From Acidobacteriota bacterium (GTDB taxonomy: Bacteria > Acidobacteriota > Thermoanaerobaculia > UBA5066), in the NCBI GenBank assembly GCA_029781975.1, contig JAKOVQ010000003.1:252034-316033 (forward strand): a DNA stretch of 64,000 nucleotides, given 5' to 3'. The notes beneath the pieces are model-generated. The model saw nothing but the letters and a program-made list of their open reading frames with translations. It had not been told where the DNA came from and did no database searches. Below, piece after piece: positions 34,945 through 47,109 of this stretch. Numbering within the stretch: the first letter of the stretch is position 1; every line of letters starts with the position of its first letter. The position numbers were made by a program, and so were the translations under genes.

Positions 34945-34963
34945 GCGTAAGGGACGCCTCTCG

Positions 34964-37393
34964 CTAGCCCGGCGGTCCCCCCTCGGGGGACTGGCGGAGG
35001 AGGCGGGCCGGGTCGGGCCCCCCGCGGGTCGAAGGGGCGTCGGTCAGCTGGTACGAGCTTCCGACGGGCTCCCCGCGCTTCGGGGAGTAGAGCTGCTTCT
35101 GGAGGTAGGCGGGGAGCGTCGAGACGGCGTGCGGGCGGTCGCCGCAGAGCTCGGTCGGCTGGGTGCCGTTCGCGAAGGCGCCGAGGACCACCCGGGTGCA
35201 GCTGGGGGTCGCGCGGTAGCCGGTCAGGAGGTCGAACGGGACGAAGACCACCCCCTGCGGCACGTCGAAGTCGTCCGTCTTCCTGACGAGCCCGGCGTCG
35301 GCCATCGACTTGACGATCCGGAGCCAGATGGGGAGGGCCGTCTCGGCGCCGGTCGACTTGGGCCCGAGGGACTTCTTCGTGTCGTGGCCGACCCAGACGC
35401 CGATCGTGTACCGCGGGGTCATCCCGACGAACCAGGCGTCCGAGAACTCGTTCGTCGTCCCGGTCTTCCCGGCGAGCGGCAGCCCGAGCGCGGCCGCCTT
35501 CGCGGCCGTGCCGCGCTCGGTGACCCCCCGCAGCATCGAGAGGACGACGTACGAGGTGACGGGCGTCGCCGCCTCCTTCGGCTCGGGGAGGTTCTCCTCG
35601 AGGACGACGCCGTCGGCGTCGCGGACGCGCTCGACCATCCGCGGGGCGTAGAGGATCCCCTGGTTGGCGAAGACGGAGTAGGCCGTCGTCATCTCGAGCG
35701 GCGTGATCTCGAACGAGCCGAGCGCGAGCGACGGGTAGGCGAGGAGCTTGCTGGTGATCCCGAGGCGCCGCGCCACCTCGATCACCTTCCGCGTCCCGAC
35801 GAGGAGGTCGACCCTCACGGCCGGGACGTTGATCGACTGCTCGAGGGCGTTCTGGAAGGTGACGATGCCGTTGTAGCGCCTGTAGTAGTTCTGGGGCTGG
35901 TAGGGGGGCTGGCGCGGGTCGATGACGATGGAGATGGGGGAGTCGAGGACGGTGTCGGCCGGGGTGTACCCCGCCTCGACCGCCGTCATGTAGACGAAGG
36001 GCTTGAACGCCGAGCCCACCTGCCGGAGCGCCTGAACGGCGCGGTCGAACTTCGAGCGGCTGAAGTCGTAGCCGCCCACGAGGGCGCGGACCGCCCCCGT
36101 CCCGTTCTCGAGGACGACGACCGCCCCCTCGATCTGCGGAGCCTGGGAGACGATCGTCTCCTCCTTCCCGTCGTCCGACCTGAGCCGCTCGACGAGGACC
36201 AGGTCGCCCCGCTTGACCACGTTCGCCGGCGAGGAGGCGCGGGTCCACCGGAAGGCGCTGGCGGGGAGGAGGGAGGTCCCCGTCCCGGTCTTCACCTCGG
36301 CACCGTTCTTCCCCGCGGAGAGGACGACCGCGACCCGGGTGTTCCTCTCGTCCTCGTTCCCGCCCCGGTCGGTCCACGACGGGTCCCGGTACCGGTCGGG
36401 GTCGATCCCTTCGGCGACGAGGTTCCGGGGCTTGCGGAAGCCGAACCGCCGCTCCTGGCGGCGGAGGCCCCAGCGAAGCGCCTCCTCGGACCACCTCTCG
36501 ATCCGCGGGTCGAGCGTCGTGTCGACGCGGAGCCCCTTCCGGTAGAGGCCCTTGTCGCCGTAGGCCCGCTCGAGGTACTGGCGGACCTCCTCGCAGAAGT
36601 AGGGGCCCACCGTCGACTCGCGGGTGGAGCGCGACAGCTCGATCGGCGTCGCCGCCGCCGCGGCGCGCTCCGCGGCGGAGAGGTACCCCTCTTCCTGCAT
36701 CCGCTTCAGGACGAAGTCGCGCCGCGCCTTCGCGGCGGCCGGGTTCCGGACGGGGGAGTACGCCTCGGGCCGCTGGATGAGCCCGGCGAGGAGCGCGGCC
36801 TCGGGAAGGGTGAGCTCGTTCGCCGGGTGGCCGAAGTACCAGGTCGACGCGGCCTCCACCCCGAAGTTTCCGTGGCCGAAGTAGATCTGGTTGAGGTAGA
36901 GCGTCAGGATCTGGTCCTTCGAGAAGCGCCGCTCGATCTCGACCGTAAGGAAGATCTCGTTGAGCTTGCGGGCGAACGACTTCTCCGGCGTCAGGAAGAC
37001 CGACCGCGCCAGCTGCTGGGTGATGGTCGACGCCCCCTGCGCGAGGCGCCGGGTGGCGAGGTCGCGGAGCGCCGCGCCGGCGATCCGGATGATGTCGATC
37101 CCCCCGTGCTCGTAGAAGCGGGCGTCCTCGGCCGCGAGGAGGGCCTTGACCATCACGTCCGGGATCTGCTTGCGGGAGACGAGGAAGCGCCGCTCGATGG
37201 CGAAGCGGGCGACGACCGAGCCGTCGCTCCCGCGGACCTCGGTGACGATGTCCGGCCGGTAGGTCGCGAGCTCGGAGACCTTCGGGACCCGGATCAGCTC
37301 CGACGCGGCGTAGCCCGCCCCCACCCCGAGACCCGCCGCGACGACCACGGGGAGAAGGAGGACGAGGAGGGCGGCGAGCCGGCGGCCGATCAA
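34964..37393 (-). CDS. mrcA: Class A penicillin-binding protein (PBP1A type)
   Basis: 809 residues. One N-terminal membrane helix (LAALLVLLLPVVVAAGLGVGAGYAA). Glycosyltransferase (GT51) motifs: ALLAAEDARFYEHGGID, RLAQGASTITQQLARSVFL, RKLNEIFLTVEIERRFSKDQILTLYLNQIYFGHGNFGVEAA and AALLAGL. An OB-like insertion follows, then the transpeptidase: GSAFKPF (SxxK), SIN (SxN) and KTGTT (KTG). It polymerises and cross-links peptidoglycan in the periplasm. The start is a TTG at 37393 with GAGAAT 7 nt upstream and no Shine-Dalgarno, which fits a leaderless message. Confidence 0.93.
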   Translation of the reverse strand: MIGRRLAALLVLLLPVVVAAGLGVGAGYAASELIRVPKVSELATYRPDIVTEVRGSDGSVVARFAIERRFLVSRKQIPDVMVKALLAAEDARFYEHGGIDIIRIAGAALRDLATRRLAQGASTITQQLARSVFLTPEKSFARKLNEIFLTVEIERRFSKDQILTLYLNQIYFGHGNFGVEAASTWYFGHPANELTLPEAALLAGLIQRPEAYSPVRNPAAAKARRDFVLKRMQEEGYLSAAERAAAAATPIELSRSTRESTVGPYFCEEVRQYLERAYGDKGLYRKGLRVDTTLDPRIERWSEEALRWGLRRQERRFGFRKPRNLVAEGIDPDRYRDPSWTDRGGNEDERNTRVAVVLSAGKNGAEVKTGTGTSLLPASAFRWTRASSPANVVKRGDLVLVERLRSDDGKEETIVSQAPQIEGAVVVLENGTGAVRALVGGYDFSRSKFDRAVQALRQVGSAFKPFVYMTAVEAGYTPADTVLDSPISIVIDPRQPPYQPQNYYRRYNGIVTFQNALEQSINVPAVRVDLLVGTRKVIEVARRLGITSKLLAYPSLALGSFEITPLEMTTAYSVFANQGILYAPRMVERVRDADGVVLEENLPEPKEAATPVTSYVVLSMLRGVTERGTAAKAAALGLPLAGKTGTTNEFSDAWFVGMTPRYTIGVWVGHDTKKSLGPKSTGAETALPIWLRIVKSMADAGLVRKTDDFDVPQGVVFVPFDLLTGYRATPSCTRVVLGAFANGTQPTELCGDRPHAVSTLPAYLQKQLYSPKRGEPVGSSYQLTDAPSTRGGPDPARLLRQSPEGGPPG

Positions 37394-37400
37394 CCGGGGT

Positions 37401-37406
37401 ATTCTC
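37401..37406 (-). promoter_or_regulatory. Candidate -10 box of the PBP gene
   Basis: GAGAAT on the minus strand, 7 nt (ACCCCGG) before the TTG start. The surrounding 15-mer ATTCTCGCACGCGGG (plus strand) also occurs upstream of ygfZ. Confidence 0.4.
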
Positions 37407-37453
37407 GCACGCGGGTCCCGGCGCCCCGAGGGGCCACGGGGCCGCTCGAGCGG

Positions 37454-37897
37454 ATGAACGAGACCGAACCGCCGCCCCCGCCGCCCGGGACGCCGCTGCC
37501 TCCCGACGCCGTCCTCCCGCCGTCGTCCGCCCCGGACCGGGCGACCGAGGGGCGCGGCTGCCTGAAGTGGGGGCTCGTCGGCTGCGTCGGCCTCTCGGTG
37601 GTCCTGATCGCCGGGCTCCTCCTCTTCGCCCGGAAGGCTCCCCAGCTGATCGAGCGGCTCCTCTCGGCGGCCTCCGAGCAGGTGATCTCCTCCGCGGCGC
37701 CCGACGTCACGCCGCAGGAGAAGGCGGACTACAGCCAGGCGTTCTGGAGCTTCAGCGAGGCGGCGAAGGCCGGACGGGTGAAGCCGGAGGCGATCCGGGA
37801 CCTCCAGCTGAGGACGGCCGAGGCGCTCCGGGACGGGACGGTCTCCCGCGATGAGCTCAAGGGGCTCGTCGAGGTCCTCAAGGCGGGGACTCCCTAG
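37454..37897 (+). CDS. Small single-pass membrane protein of unknown function
   Basis: 147 residues. A Pro-rich cytoplasmic N-terminus ([18 protein letters not shown]) is followed by one membrane helix ([23 protein letters not shown]). A helical C-terminal part follows ([52 protein letters not shown]). Similar proteins occur next to uvrB or PBP genes in related genomes, but I know no function. It ends 8 bp before uvrB. Confidence 0.65.
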   Translation: MNETEPPPPPPGTPLPPDAVLPPSSAPDRATEGRGCLKWGLVGCVGLSVVLIAGLLLFARKAPQLIERLLSAASEQVISSAAPDVTPQEKADYSQAFWSFSEAAKAGRVKPEAIRDLQLRTAEALRDGTVSRDELKGLVEVLKAGTP

Positions 37898-37905
37898 CGC
37901 GCGCC

Positions 37906-39909
37906 ATGGCCGACCGTCCCGGGGGATTCCAGCTCGTCGCCCCGTTCGAGCCGCAGGGGGACCAGCCGCAGGCGATCGAGCAGCTCCTGGCGGGCTTCGG
38001 CGAGGGGCGCGAGCACCAGGTCCTCCTGGGCGTCACCGGCTCCGGCAAGACGTTCACGATGGCGAAGGTGATCGAGGCGCTCGACCGCCCGGCCCTCGTC
38101 CTGTCGCACAACAAGACGCTCGCGGCCCAGCTCTACCAGGAGTTCAAGCAGTTCTTCCCGCGGAACCGCGTCGAGTACTTCGTCTCCTACTACGACTACT
38201 ACCAGCCCGAGGCGTACGTCCCCCAGAGCGACACCTACATCGAGAAGGAAACCCAGATCAACGAGGAGATCGACAAGCTCCGGATCGCCGCGACGGCGGC
38301 GCTCTTCGAGCGTCGCGACGTCCTGATCGTCGCCTCGGTCTCGTGCATTTACGGCCTCGGGAGCCCCGAGTCGTTCGGCAAGATGGCCGTCGAGTTCCGG
38401 ACGGGGGCCCGCTTCGGCCTGACCTGGTACCTCAAGCGCCTCGTCGAGGCGCAGTACGAGCGGTCGAACCTCGACGTCGACCGCGGGACGTTCCGGCTGC
38501 GCGGGGACGTCCTCGAGATCCACCCCTCGTACGAGGACACGGGCTTCAGGGTGGAGTTCTTCGGCGACGAGATCGAGAGGATCTCGAGGATCGACCTCCT
38601 GACGGGGAAGGTGCTCGAGACGCTCCCCGGCTTCGACCTCTACCCCAAGTCGCACTACGTCACGCCGGAGGAGGTCCGAAAGAGGGCGCTCGGCTCGATC
38701 GAGGCGGAGCTCGTGGAGCGGCTGGAGGAGCTCAACAGGCAGAAGAAGCTCCTCGAGGCCCAGCGCCTCGAGCAGCGGACCCGCTTCGACCTCGAGATGA
38801 TGCGCGAGATCGGCTACTGCGCCGGAATCGAGAACTACTCGCGCCACCTCTCGGGCCGGAAGGCGGGCGAGCCCCCGCCGACGCTCCTCGACTACTTCCC
38901 GGCGGACTACCTGACGATCATCGACGAGAGCCACCAGACGATCCCGCAGCTGCGCGCGATGTACCACGGCGACCGGTCGCGCAAGGAGACGCTCGTCGAG
39001 TACGGCTTCCGCCTCCCCTCGGCCCTCGACAACCGGCCCCTGAGGTTCGAGGAGTGGCTCGAGCGGGCCCACCAGCGGCTCTACGTCTCGGCGACCCCCG
39101 CGGCGTACGAGCTCGAGGTCTCGGGCGGGGAGGTGGTCGAGCAGGTGATCCGCCCGACCGGGCTCCTCGACCCCCCGATCGAGGTGCGGCCGGTCAAGGG
39201 GCAGGTGGACGACCTCCTCTCGCGCGTCCGCGAGCGGGCCGCGCGGGGCGAGCGGACGCTCGTGACGACCCTGACGAAGCGGATGGCCGAGGACCTGACG
39301 AACTACTTCCTCGAGCTCGGCGTCCGCGCACGCTACCTCCACTCCGACGTCGAGACGCTCGAGCGGGTCCAGATCCTCGGGGACCTCCGGCGCGGCGTCT
39401 TCGACTGCCTGGTCGGGATCAACCTCCTCCGGGAGGGGCTCGACCTCCCCGAGGTCTCCCTCGTGGCCGTCCTGGACGCGGACAAGGAGGGCTTCCTCCG
39501 CTCGGAGACGTCGCTCATCCAGACCGCGGGGCGCGCGGCGCGCAACCTCAACGGCGTCGTCGTCTTCTACGCCGACACGGTGACCGACTCGATGCGCCGC
39601 GCCCTCGACGAGACCGAGCGCCGCCGCCGGATCCAGGGCGCGTTCAACGAGGAGCACGGGATCGTCCCGGAGACGATCGTCAAGTCGCTCGACTCGCCCC
39701 TCCTCAGGATGGCGAACCTCGACTACGGCGACGGGGTGCCCGCCCTCGCGGCGGCCCGCGAGGCCGCCCGCGACGACCGCTCGATCGAGGAGGAGATCGC
39801 CGCCCTCTCGAAGAGGATGAAGGAGGCGGCGCGCGAGCTGGAGTTCGAGACGGCGGCGCAGCTGCGCGACCGGATCCGCGAGCTCCGGGGGATGCAGGTC
39901 TTCCGCTGA
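37906..39909 (+). CDS. uvrB: UvrABC excinuclease subunit B
   Basis: 667 residues, complete. [20 protein letters not shown] (Walker A), [38 protein letters not shown] with the beta-hairpin residues, [90 protein letters not shown], and the C-terminal UVR motif [30 protein letters not shown]. It verifies DNA damage and loads UvrC in nucleotide excision repair. Confidence 0.97.
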   Translation: MADRPGGFQLVAPFEPQGDQPQAIEQLLAGFGEGREHQVLLGVTGSGKTFTMAKVIEALDRPALVLSHNKTLAAQLYQEFKQFFPRNRVEYFVSYYDYYQPEAYVPQSDTYIEKETQINEEIDKLRIAATAALFERRDVLIVASVSCIYGLGSPESFGKMAVEFRTGARFGLTWYLKRLVEAQYERSNLDVDRGTFRLRGDVLEIHPSYEDTGFRVEFFGDEIERISRIDLLTGKVLETLPGFDLYPKSHYVTPEEVRKRALGSIEAELVERLEELNRQKKLLEAQRLEQRTRFDLEMMREIGYCAGIENYSRHLSGRKAGEPPPTLLDYFPADYLTIIDESHQTIPQLRAMYHGDRSRKETLVEYGFRLPSALDNRPLRFEEWLERAHQRLYVSATPAAYELEVSGGEVVEQVIRPTGLLDPPIEVRPVKGQVDDLLSRVRERAARGERTLVTTLTKRMAEDLTNYFLELGVRARYLHSDVETLERVQILGDLRRGVFDCLVGINLLREGLDLPEVSLVAVLDADKEGFLRSETSLIQTAGRAARNLNGVVVFYADTVTDSMRRALDETERRRRIQGAFNEEHGIVPETIVKSLDSPLLRMANLDYGDGVPALAAAREAARDDRSIEEEIAALSKRMKEAARELEFETAAQLRDRIRELRGMQVFR

Positions 39910-39985
39910 GGCAGGCGGGGCGCCCGTGCCGGGACCGGCCGGGCCCCTCCCGTGGAGGAAGTGGACCCCCCACCGGCGGCGCCGG

Positions 39986-39994
39986 TGCTACGCT
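39986..39994 (+). promoter_or_regulatory. Candidate extended -10 promoter of the DUF6599 gene
   Basis: TGCTACGCT (TGn plus TACGCT) ends 8 nt before the ATG at 40003, with no Shine-Dalgarno between. Likely leaderless start for the redox cluster. Confidence 0.4.
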
Positions 39995-40002
39995 GGCTCG
40001 CT

Positions 40003-41244
40003 ATGGGTGCGGCGCCCCGCGGTAGCGCCCCCGGCGGCCCGAGCGCGGCCGAGCGCCGCGTCCTCAACCCGCGCCCCTTTCGCGTCGTCCGGAAGGAGCC
40101 CTCGACGGCCGAGGCACGGGCGGGCGCGCTGGTCCTCGCCGGCCTCGCCGCCGTCGCGGGATGGGTGGCCTGGCGCGGCGGGCATCCCGATCCGTCGCTC
40201 CTCGCCGATCCCGCCCTCCAGGGGGCGAAGCCGGTCGCGGTCGTCGTCGACCGCGGCCCCGTCGCGGCCCCGGACGTCCCCGGTCGGGGCGCCGACCGCG
40301 GCGGGCTCACGGCGGGGCTCGCGGCGCCCGGTTTCACGGAGGGCGCGGTCGCTCGGTACGACGCGGAGAACCTCTACGAGAAGATCGACGGGAGGGCCGA
40401 GTTCTTCCTCTCGCGCGGATTCCGGTCGCTGACGTCCGTCTCGCTGGACGGCCCCGGGGGGACGGCCGTCGACGTGGAGCTCTACGACCTCGGCTCCCCC
40501 CAGAACGCCCTCGGGGCATTCGCGGCCGAGAGAGCCCCCGGCGTGAAGGCGGCGAGCGGGGGCGGGACGTCGTGGTACGCCGTCCGCAACGCCCTCTTCG
40601 TCGCCCGGGGGTCGAGCTACGTGAGGGCGATCGGCTCGGACGAGTCGCCCGCGGTCCTCGGCCAGCTCGAGGCGCTCCGCGGGGCGTTCGAGCGGGAGAT
40701 CGCCGCCGCCCCGAGGACGTGGACGGAAGCGCTCTTCGCGGAGGCCCTCGGCCTCGGCCCCGACCGGCTCGAGTACGCGGCGGAGAACGCCTTCTCCTTC
40801 GGCTTCGCCCGGAACGTGACGTCGGCGAGGCTCGCCGACGGCGAGACGGAGCTCTTCGTCGCGCCTTCGGAGGACCCGGCCCGGGCGAAGGCGCTCGCCG
40901 CCCGGTTCACGGAGGGCTTCCTCAGCTACGGCGAGAAGGCCCAGGTGGCGGGCGTCGCGTGGGTGAGGGACCGGTACCTCGGGAGCCTCTCGCGCGCCGT
41001 TGCGGCGGGGAGCTTCGTCGTCGGCGTCCGGGGAGCCCCAGACGCCGCCGCGGCGGCGTCTGCCGCGTCGGCCCTGGGGAAGCTGGAGAAGGCCGTCCTC
41101 GCGCTGCCGCCGGAGGTCGCGCGCAAAGCGACGGAGTCCCCGGCCGGAGGCGTGAAGGCCGGAAGTGCCAGAGACGGCGGAGACGGCGGAGACGGCGGAG
41201 AAGGCGGAGATCCCGGAGATCCCGGAGATGGCGGAGATGGATGA
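40003..41244 (+). CDS. DUF6599-family protein
   Basis: 413 residues. One N-terminal membrane anchor ([18 protein letters not shown]). The exported part carries family-like motifs: [83 protein letters not shown], then a second repeat-like domain ([28 protein letters not shown]). The last 25 residues are Gly-Asp repeats encoded by a 9-nt minisatellite. First gene of a four-gene cluster with DUF362, polyferredoxin and aldo-keto reductase genes. Molecular role unknown. Confidence 0.75.
   Translation: MGAAPRGSAPGGPSAAERRVLNPRPFRVVRKEPSTAEARAGALVLAGLAAVAGWVAWRGGHPDPSLLADPALQGAKPVAVVVDRGPVAAPDVPGRGADRGGLTAGLAAPGFTEGAVARYDAENLYEKIDGRAEFFLSRGFRSLTSVSLDGPGGTAVDVELYDLGSPQNALGAFAAERAPGVKAASGGGTSWYAVRNALFVARGSSYVRAIGSDESPAVLGQLEALRGAFEREIAAAPRTWTEALFAEALGLGPDRLEYAAENAFSFGFARNVTSARLADGETELFVAPSEDPARAKALAARFTEGFLSYGEKAQVAGVAWVRDRYLGSLSRAVAAGSFVVGVRGAPDAAAAASAASALGKLEKAVLALPPEVARKATESPAGGVKAGSARDGGDGGDGGEGGDPGDPGDGGDG
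41171..41242 (+). repeat. Eight-unit 9-nt minisatellite across a gene overlap
   Basis: Eight tandem 9-mers of the pattern GAGAYSSCG (three GAGACGGCG, then GAGAAGGCG, two GAGATCCCG, GAGATGGCG, GAGATGGAT). In the upstream gene frame they encode Gly-Asp/Glu-Gly runs; in the downstream frame they encode Glu-Thr-Ala/Glu-Ile-Pro. The candidate start codons of the DUF362 gene (41228, 41237) and the stop of DUF6599 (41242) lie inside it. Confidence 0.85.
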
Positions 41245-42243
41245 GGACCGCAGGCGCCTTCTGAAGGGGCTCGGCGCGGTGGCGGGCCTCTCGCTCGGGG
41301 CCGGGTACGCCGCGCTCGCCCCGCCGGGCTGGCCGGGCTCGCTCCGCGACCCCGACGGCGAGCGCGGGAAACCCCGGCCGAGGGCGCTCCGGCTTCCGGA
41401 GGGGGGCTTCGCCGTCGAGCCGTCGGGCGTTCTGCCGCTCCTCGGCGTCGCGCGCGGCTCGAGGGTCGACGCGATGCTGCGGGCCGCGGTCGACGCGATC
41501 GGCGGGATCCGCCGGTTCGTGTCGGCGGGGGACGTCGTCCTCGTGAAGCCCAATGTCGCCTTCGAGCGGTCGGCGCCGCTCGGGGCCACGACGAGCCCCG
41601 AGGTGGTCGCGGCGCTGGTGAGGCTCTGCCGCGAGGCGGGGGCGTCGGAGGTGCGCGTCGCCGACAACCCGATCGAGTCGCCCGCCGCGTGCTTCGAGAG
41701 GAGCGGCGTGAGGAAGGCCGCCGTCGACGCCGGGGCGCGCGTCTATCTCCCGACGGCGGCCGACTTCCGGCTCCTCGAGACGCCGGGGGCGACCCACATC
41801 GCCCGCTGGCCCTTCTTCTGGCGCCCGTTCGCCGGCGTGACGAAGGTGATCGGGGTGGCGCCGGTGAAGGACCACAACCTCTGCCGCGCCTCGATGACGA
41901 CGAAGAACTGGTACGGCCTCCTCGGCGGCCGGCGGAACCAGCTCCACCAGGACATCCACGGCATCGTCGCCGACCTGGCGCTGATGCTCCGCCCGACCTT
42001 CGTGGTCCTCGACGGGACTCGCGTCCTCTGGCGGAGCGGGCCGACGGGAGGGAGCCTGGCGGACGTCCGCGAGGGCCGGACGCTCGTCGCCTCGACCGAC
42101 TCCCTGGCGGCGGACGCCTTCGGGTGGGACGACCTCCTCGGGCGCGCGGGAGAGCCCCTCCCGGCCTACTTCGCGAAGGCCGCCTCCCGCGGCCTCGGGA
42201 CGCCCGACTGGCGGTCGGCGAACGCGAGGGAGGTGCAGGTCGG

Positions 42244-42247
<4 letters not shown>
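41237..42247 (+). CDS. DUF362-domain protein with twin-arginine-like signal
   Basis: 336 residues from ATG 41237; 41228 or 41165 are possible longer starts. [24 protein letters not shown] is a Tat-like signal, which suggests export with a folded cofactor. The DUF362 core shows [85 protein letters not shown] and [16 protein letters not shown]362 proteins are found with ferredoxin domains in many anaerobes; activity is not established. It overlaps both neighbours (DUF6599 and the polyferredoxin gene), so the cluster is translationally coupled. Confidence 0.85.
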
Positions 42248-43929
<1,682 letters not shown>

Positions 43930-43957
43930 GGGCCGGGACGCGGGGAGGGAGGACGGA

Positions 43958-45190
43958 ATGGCGACGAACGAAGGCGACGGCATCACCCGGCGGGACGTCC
44001 TGGGGCTCGGCCTGGGCCTCGGCGCGGGCCTCGGCGGCGCGGCGGCGGGTGCGGCAGGCGCCGCGGTCCTCGGCGGCCTCGGCCTCCCGGCGCGCTCTTC
44101 CGAGGCCGGGGAGTCGCCGCTGCCGCAGGTCCCGCGGCGGACGCTCGGGAGGACGGGGAAGACGGTGCCGATCCTCCTCCTCGGCGGCATGGGCCTCGAC
44201 AAGCGGTTCGACCCGAAGATCGCCGAGGCCGTCCGGTTCGGCGTGAACTACGTCGACGCCGCCGACTGCTACCTCGGCGGGAGCTCCGAGGCCGGGCTCG
44301 CTGCCTACTTCGAGAGGGCGAAGGACCGCGACCGGGTCTGGGTGACGACGAAGAGCGACAGGCACGACCCGAAGGGGTTCGAGCAGACGGTCTTCCGGAG
44401 CCTCGAGAACCTCCGGTCGGACTACGTCGACATGTACTACCTCCACGCCCTCGACGACCCCGACCGCCTGGACGACGACCTCGCGGTCACCGTCCTGAGG
44501 CTGAAGAAGGCGGGCCGGATCCGCCACTTCGGCTTCTCCTGCCACGGCGGGAACGTCCCCGAGCTCCTCCGCAAGGCCGCGCGGACGCGGTGGGTCGAGT
44601 CCGTGATGTTCCGCTACAGCTTCCGGAGCCGCGGGAACGCGGTGCTGAACGCCGCCATCGACGCCGCGCACGAGGCGGGCGTCGGGCTCATCGCCATGAA
44701 GACGCAGGGGGCGGAGGCGGGCCTGCGCGACGCGTGGAAGAGGTTCGAGAAGACCGGGAAGTGGAACAAGCACCAGGCGGTCCTGAAGGCCGTCTGGGAG
44801 GACGAGCGGATCTCCGGCGCCGTCTCGCAGATGGACACCTTCGACAAGCTCCGCGAGAACATCGCCGCGGCCCTCGACCGGACCCCCCTCACCTCGGCGG
44901 AGAGGGACGCCCTCGACCGCTACGCGCGAGCGACGCGGCCCTTCGCCTGCGACGGGTGCGACCAGCTCTGCTCGGCTGCGGCCGGCGCGGACGCGCGGAT
45001 CGGCGACACCCTGCGCGCGCTCATGTACCACGACGCGTACGGCGAGACGGGCCGGGCGCGGGAGCTCTTAGCGACGCTCCCGGCCGCGCGGGGCCTGTCG
45101 TCCGTCGACCTCTCCGCGGCGAGCCGCGCCTGCCCGCACGGCGTCGACGTGGCGGGGCTCATGAAGCGGGCCGGCGAGGTCCTCGCCTGA
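43958..45190 (+). CDS. Exported aldo-keto reductase with C-terminal Fe-S motif
   Basis: 410 residues. Tat-type signal ([32 protein letters not shown]), then an AKR barrel: [37 protein letters not shown] with Asp and Tyr, [11 protein letters not shown] with Lys, YYLHALDD with His, and [17 protein letters not shown]. The C-terminus has [13 protein letters not shown] and later [15 protein letters not shown], the CxxCxxxC...CP arrangement of an Fe-S site in this AKR group. Probably a periplasmic oxidoreductase fed by the polyferredoxin; substrate unknown. It overlaps the convergent EamA gene by 32 bp. Confidence 0.87.
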   Translation: MATNEGDGITRRDVLGLGLGLGAGLGGAAAGAAGAAVLGGLGLPARSSEAGESPLPQVPRRTLGRTGKTVPILLLGGMGLDKRFDPKIAEAVRFGVNYVDAADCYLGGSSEAGLAAYFERAKDRDRVWVTTKSDRHDPKGFEQTVFRSLENLRSDYVDMYYLHALDDPDRLDDDLAVTVLRLKKAGRIRHFGFSCHGGNVPELLRKAARTRWVESVMFRYSFRSRGNAVLNAAIDAAHEAGVGLIAMKTQGAEAGLRDAWKRFEKTGKWNKHQAVLKAVWEDERISGAVSQMDTFDKLRENIAAALDRTPLTSAERDALDRYARATRPFACDGCDQLCSAAAGADARIGDTLRALMYHDAYGETGRARELLATLPAARGLSSVDLSAASRACPHGVDVAGLMKRAGEVLA

Positions 45191-46088
45191 CGGTCGCGAG
45201 CGCGACCCCCGCGAAGATGAGGGCCGCGGCGCCGAGGAGCCGCGGGGTGACCCGCTCGCCCAGGACGAGGGCCGCGAGGGCCGTCGCGAAGACGGGCTGG
45301 ACGTAGACGAAGAGCGCCGTCGTCGACGCGCTGGTCCGGGCGAGGGCCCACGCATTGAGGGCGTAGGCGCCGACGGTGGCGAACGCGACGACCCCCGCGA
45401 TCGCGAGCCAGCCCGTCCCGGTCACCGCGGCCGGGCGGAAGCGCCCGAGGTCGCCCGAGGCGACGAGGAGGATCGGGAGCGCGCCGTAGCGGAACGCCTG
45501 CGCGACGAACGAGAGCGCCGACCGGCGGGCGAGCACCTCGCGGGAGGCGACGAGGAAGACCGAGTAGAACGCCGCGTTCGCCGCGAGGAGGAGGTCGCCG
45601 AGGAGGCTCCCGGAAGCCCCGGCGACCTCCCCGGGGTCGAGGAGGAAGACGATCCCGCCGAGGGCGACGGGGATCCCGGCCGCGCGCAGGAGCGTGGGTC
45701 TCTCCCGGCCGGAGAGGGTGGCGACGACGAGGGTGAAGATCGGGATCGTCGCCGTGAGGAGCGTCGCGTGGATGGCGCTCGTCAGCGACAGGCCGACGAT
45801 GAAGAGGACCTGGTTGGCGACGATCCCGCAGAAGGAGAGGACCGCGACCTTGCCTCTCTCGCGGAGCGTCTGCTCGGGCGCGGGGCCGGAGAGGGCGCGC
45901 GCGAGGAGGCTCAGGAGGAGGGCGCCGAGGACGGCGCGGAACGAGGCGAGGACGAACGGCGTCACCTCGCGCAGGGCGACCTTCCCCATGACGGGGAAGG
46001 CCCCGAAGAAGACCTGGACGAGGAGGAGGGCCCCGTAGGGCGCGAGTCCCGGCTCGGCAGGCCTGCGCGCGGGCGCGTCAGCCGGCAA
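45159..46088 (-). CDS. EamA/DMT-family transporter
   Basis: 309 residues. Two EamA repeats with ten hydrophobic helices: [77 protein letters not shown] in the first, and [68 protein letters not shown] in the second. Probable metabolite or drug exporter of the inner membrane; substrate unknown. The only fitting start is a TTG at 46088 within the last codons of ygfZ, so the two genes form an operon. Confidence 0.85.
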   Translation of the reverse strand: MPADAPARRPAEPGLAPYGALLLVQVFFGAFPVMGKVALREVTPFVLASFRAVLGALLLSLLARALSGPAPEQTLRERGKVAVLSFCGIVANQVLFIVGLSLTSAIHATLLTATIPIFTLVVATLSGRERPTLLRAAGIPVALGGIVFLLDPGEVAGASGSLLGDLLLAANAAFYSVFLVASREVLARRSALSFVAQAFRYGALPILLVASGDLGRFRPAAVTGTGWLAIAGVVAFATVGAYALNAWALARTSASTTALFVYVQPVFATALAALVLGERVTPRLLGAAALIFAGVALATVRRGPRRPAS

Positions 46089-47082
46089 GCGGGAACGACG
46101 TGACGGTCGCCGGGAGCGCGCCGCCGACCCCGTCGACGACGAGGCCGGTCCCCGGCGCCACCCACTCGCGCTTGACGTACCCGAGGGCCACGGTGGCGCG
46201 CCGGTGCGGGAGCGCGGCGACGCTGGTGACCGCTCCGACGGCCGCCTCGCCCGCCCGGATCGGGGCCCCGGGGGCGACCGCGGCCTCGAGGGGGAGGAGG
46301 AGGCCGACGAGGTGGCGGTTCACGTGGCCGTAGGTCCGGATCCGCGCGACCGTCTCCTGGCCGACGTAGCACCCCTTGGTGTAGGAGACCGCCGTCGCGG
46401 TCAGCCCGGCCTCGTCGGGGAGGACCGTCTCGTCGAGCTCCGCGCCCCAGCGCGGGATCCCCGCCTCGATCCGCCCGGCCTCTAGGGCCTCCGGCTCCGC
46501 CGGCTCGGCGCCCGCCGACAGGAGCGCGGCCATCAGCGCCCCCGCGCTCGCGCGCGGCCCCCGGACGTCCCAGCCGGGCCGTCCGGCGCGGGTCAGGCAG
46601 ACCACGAGGACGGGGGTGGCGGCCAGGGTGCAGCTCCGGCTCGCGTAGGGGAGGTCCGGGAGCGGCGACAGCCCGGCGGCCTCGAGGACCTCCTGCGCCC
46701 GGGGCCCTTCGACGTGGAGGACGGCGCGGGCGTCGGTCCTGTCCTCCAGCGCGACCTCGCTGAAGACGACGTACCCCTCGAGGATCCTGGTGAGCTCGCC
46801 GGCCAGGCCCGGCTCGCAGTCGAGGATCAGCTCGTCCTCGGTCCTCAGGACGGCCATGTCGGCCCGCATCTTCCCCTTCGGGGTCAGGAGGGCCGCGCGG
46901 CATCCCGCGCCGGGAGCGAGCGCCTTGACGTCGTTCGTGAGGAGCCCCTGGAGGAGCGCCACCCGGTCCCGGCCCAGGAGGACGACCTCGCCGCGACCCG
47001 TGAGGTCGACGGCCGCGGCGCCGGCCCGCAGGGCCGGCTCCCCTCCCCGCGCGGCCGTCGCCGCCCCGGTTCCCGGCGTCAT
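46078..47082 (-). CDS. ygfZ: YgfZ/GcvT-like folate-binding Fe-S assembly protein
   Basis: 334 residues. The hallmark KGCYVGQE motif (YTKGCYVGQETVARIRTYGHVNR) is present. The GcvT-like fold shows ALLQGLLTNDVKALAPGAGCRAALLTPKGKMRADMAVLR, DARAVLHVEGPRAQEVLEAAGL and ALGYVKREWVAPG. YgfZ proteins use tetrahydrofolate to help repair or build certain Fe-S enzymes such as MiaB. The ATG at 47082 has GAGAAT only 7 nt upstream and no Shine-Dalgarno. Confidence 0.9.
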   Translation of the reverse strand: MTPGTGAATAARGGEPALRAGAAAVDLTGRGEVVLLGRDRVALLQGLLTNDVKALAPGAGCRAALLTPKGKMRADMAVLRTEDELILDCEPGLAGELTRILEGYVVFSEVALEDRTDARAVLHVEGPRAQEVLEAAGLSPLPDLPYASRSCTLAATPVLVVCLTRAGRPGWDVRGPRASAGALMAALLSAGAEPAEPEALEAGRIEAGIPRWGAELDETVLPDEAGLTATAVSYTKGCYVGQETVARIRTYGHVNRHLVGLLLPLEAAVAPGAPIRAGEAAVGAVTSVAALPHRRATVALGYVKREWVAPGTGLVVDGVGGALPATVTSFPLAG

Positions 47083-47089
47083 CGGCGCG

Positions 47090-47095
47090 ATTCTC
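47090..47095 (-). promoter_or_regulatory. Candidate -10 box of ygfZ
   Basis: GAGAAT on the minus strand, 7 nt (CGCGCCG) before the ATG at 47082. It lies in the 27-bp space to the divergent NYN gene, which itself has GATAAA directly before its ATG. Confidence 0.4.
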
Positions 47096-47109
47096 GCACG
47101 CGGGATAAA

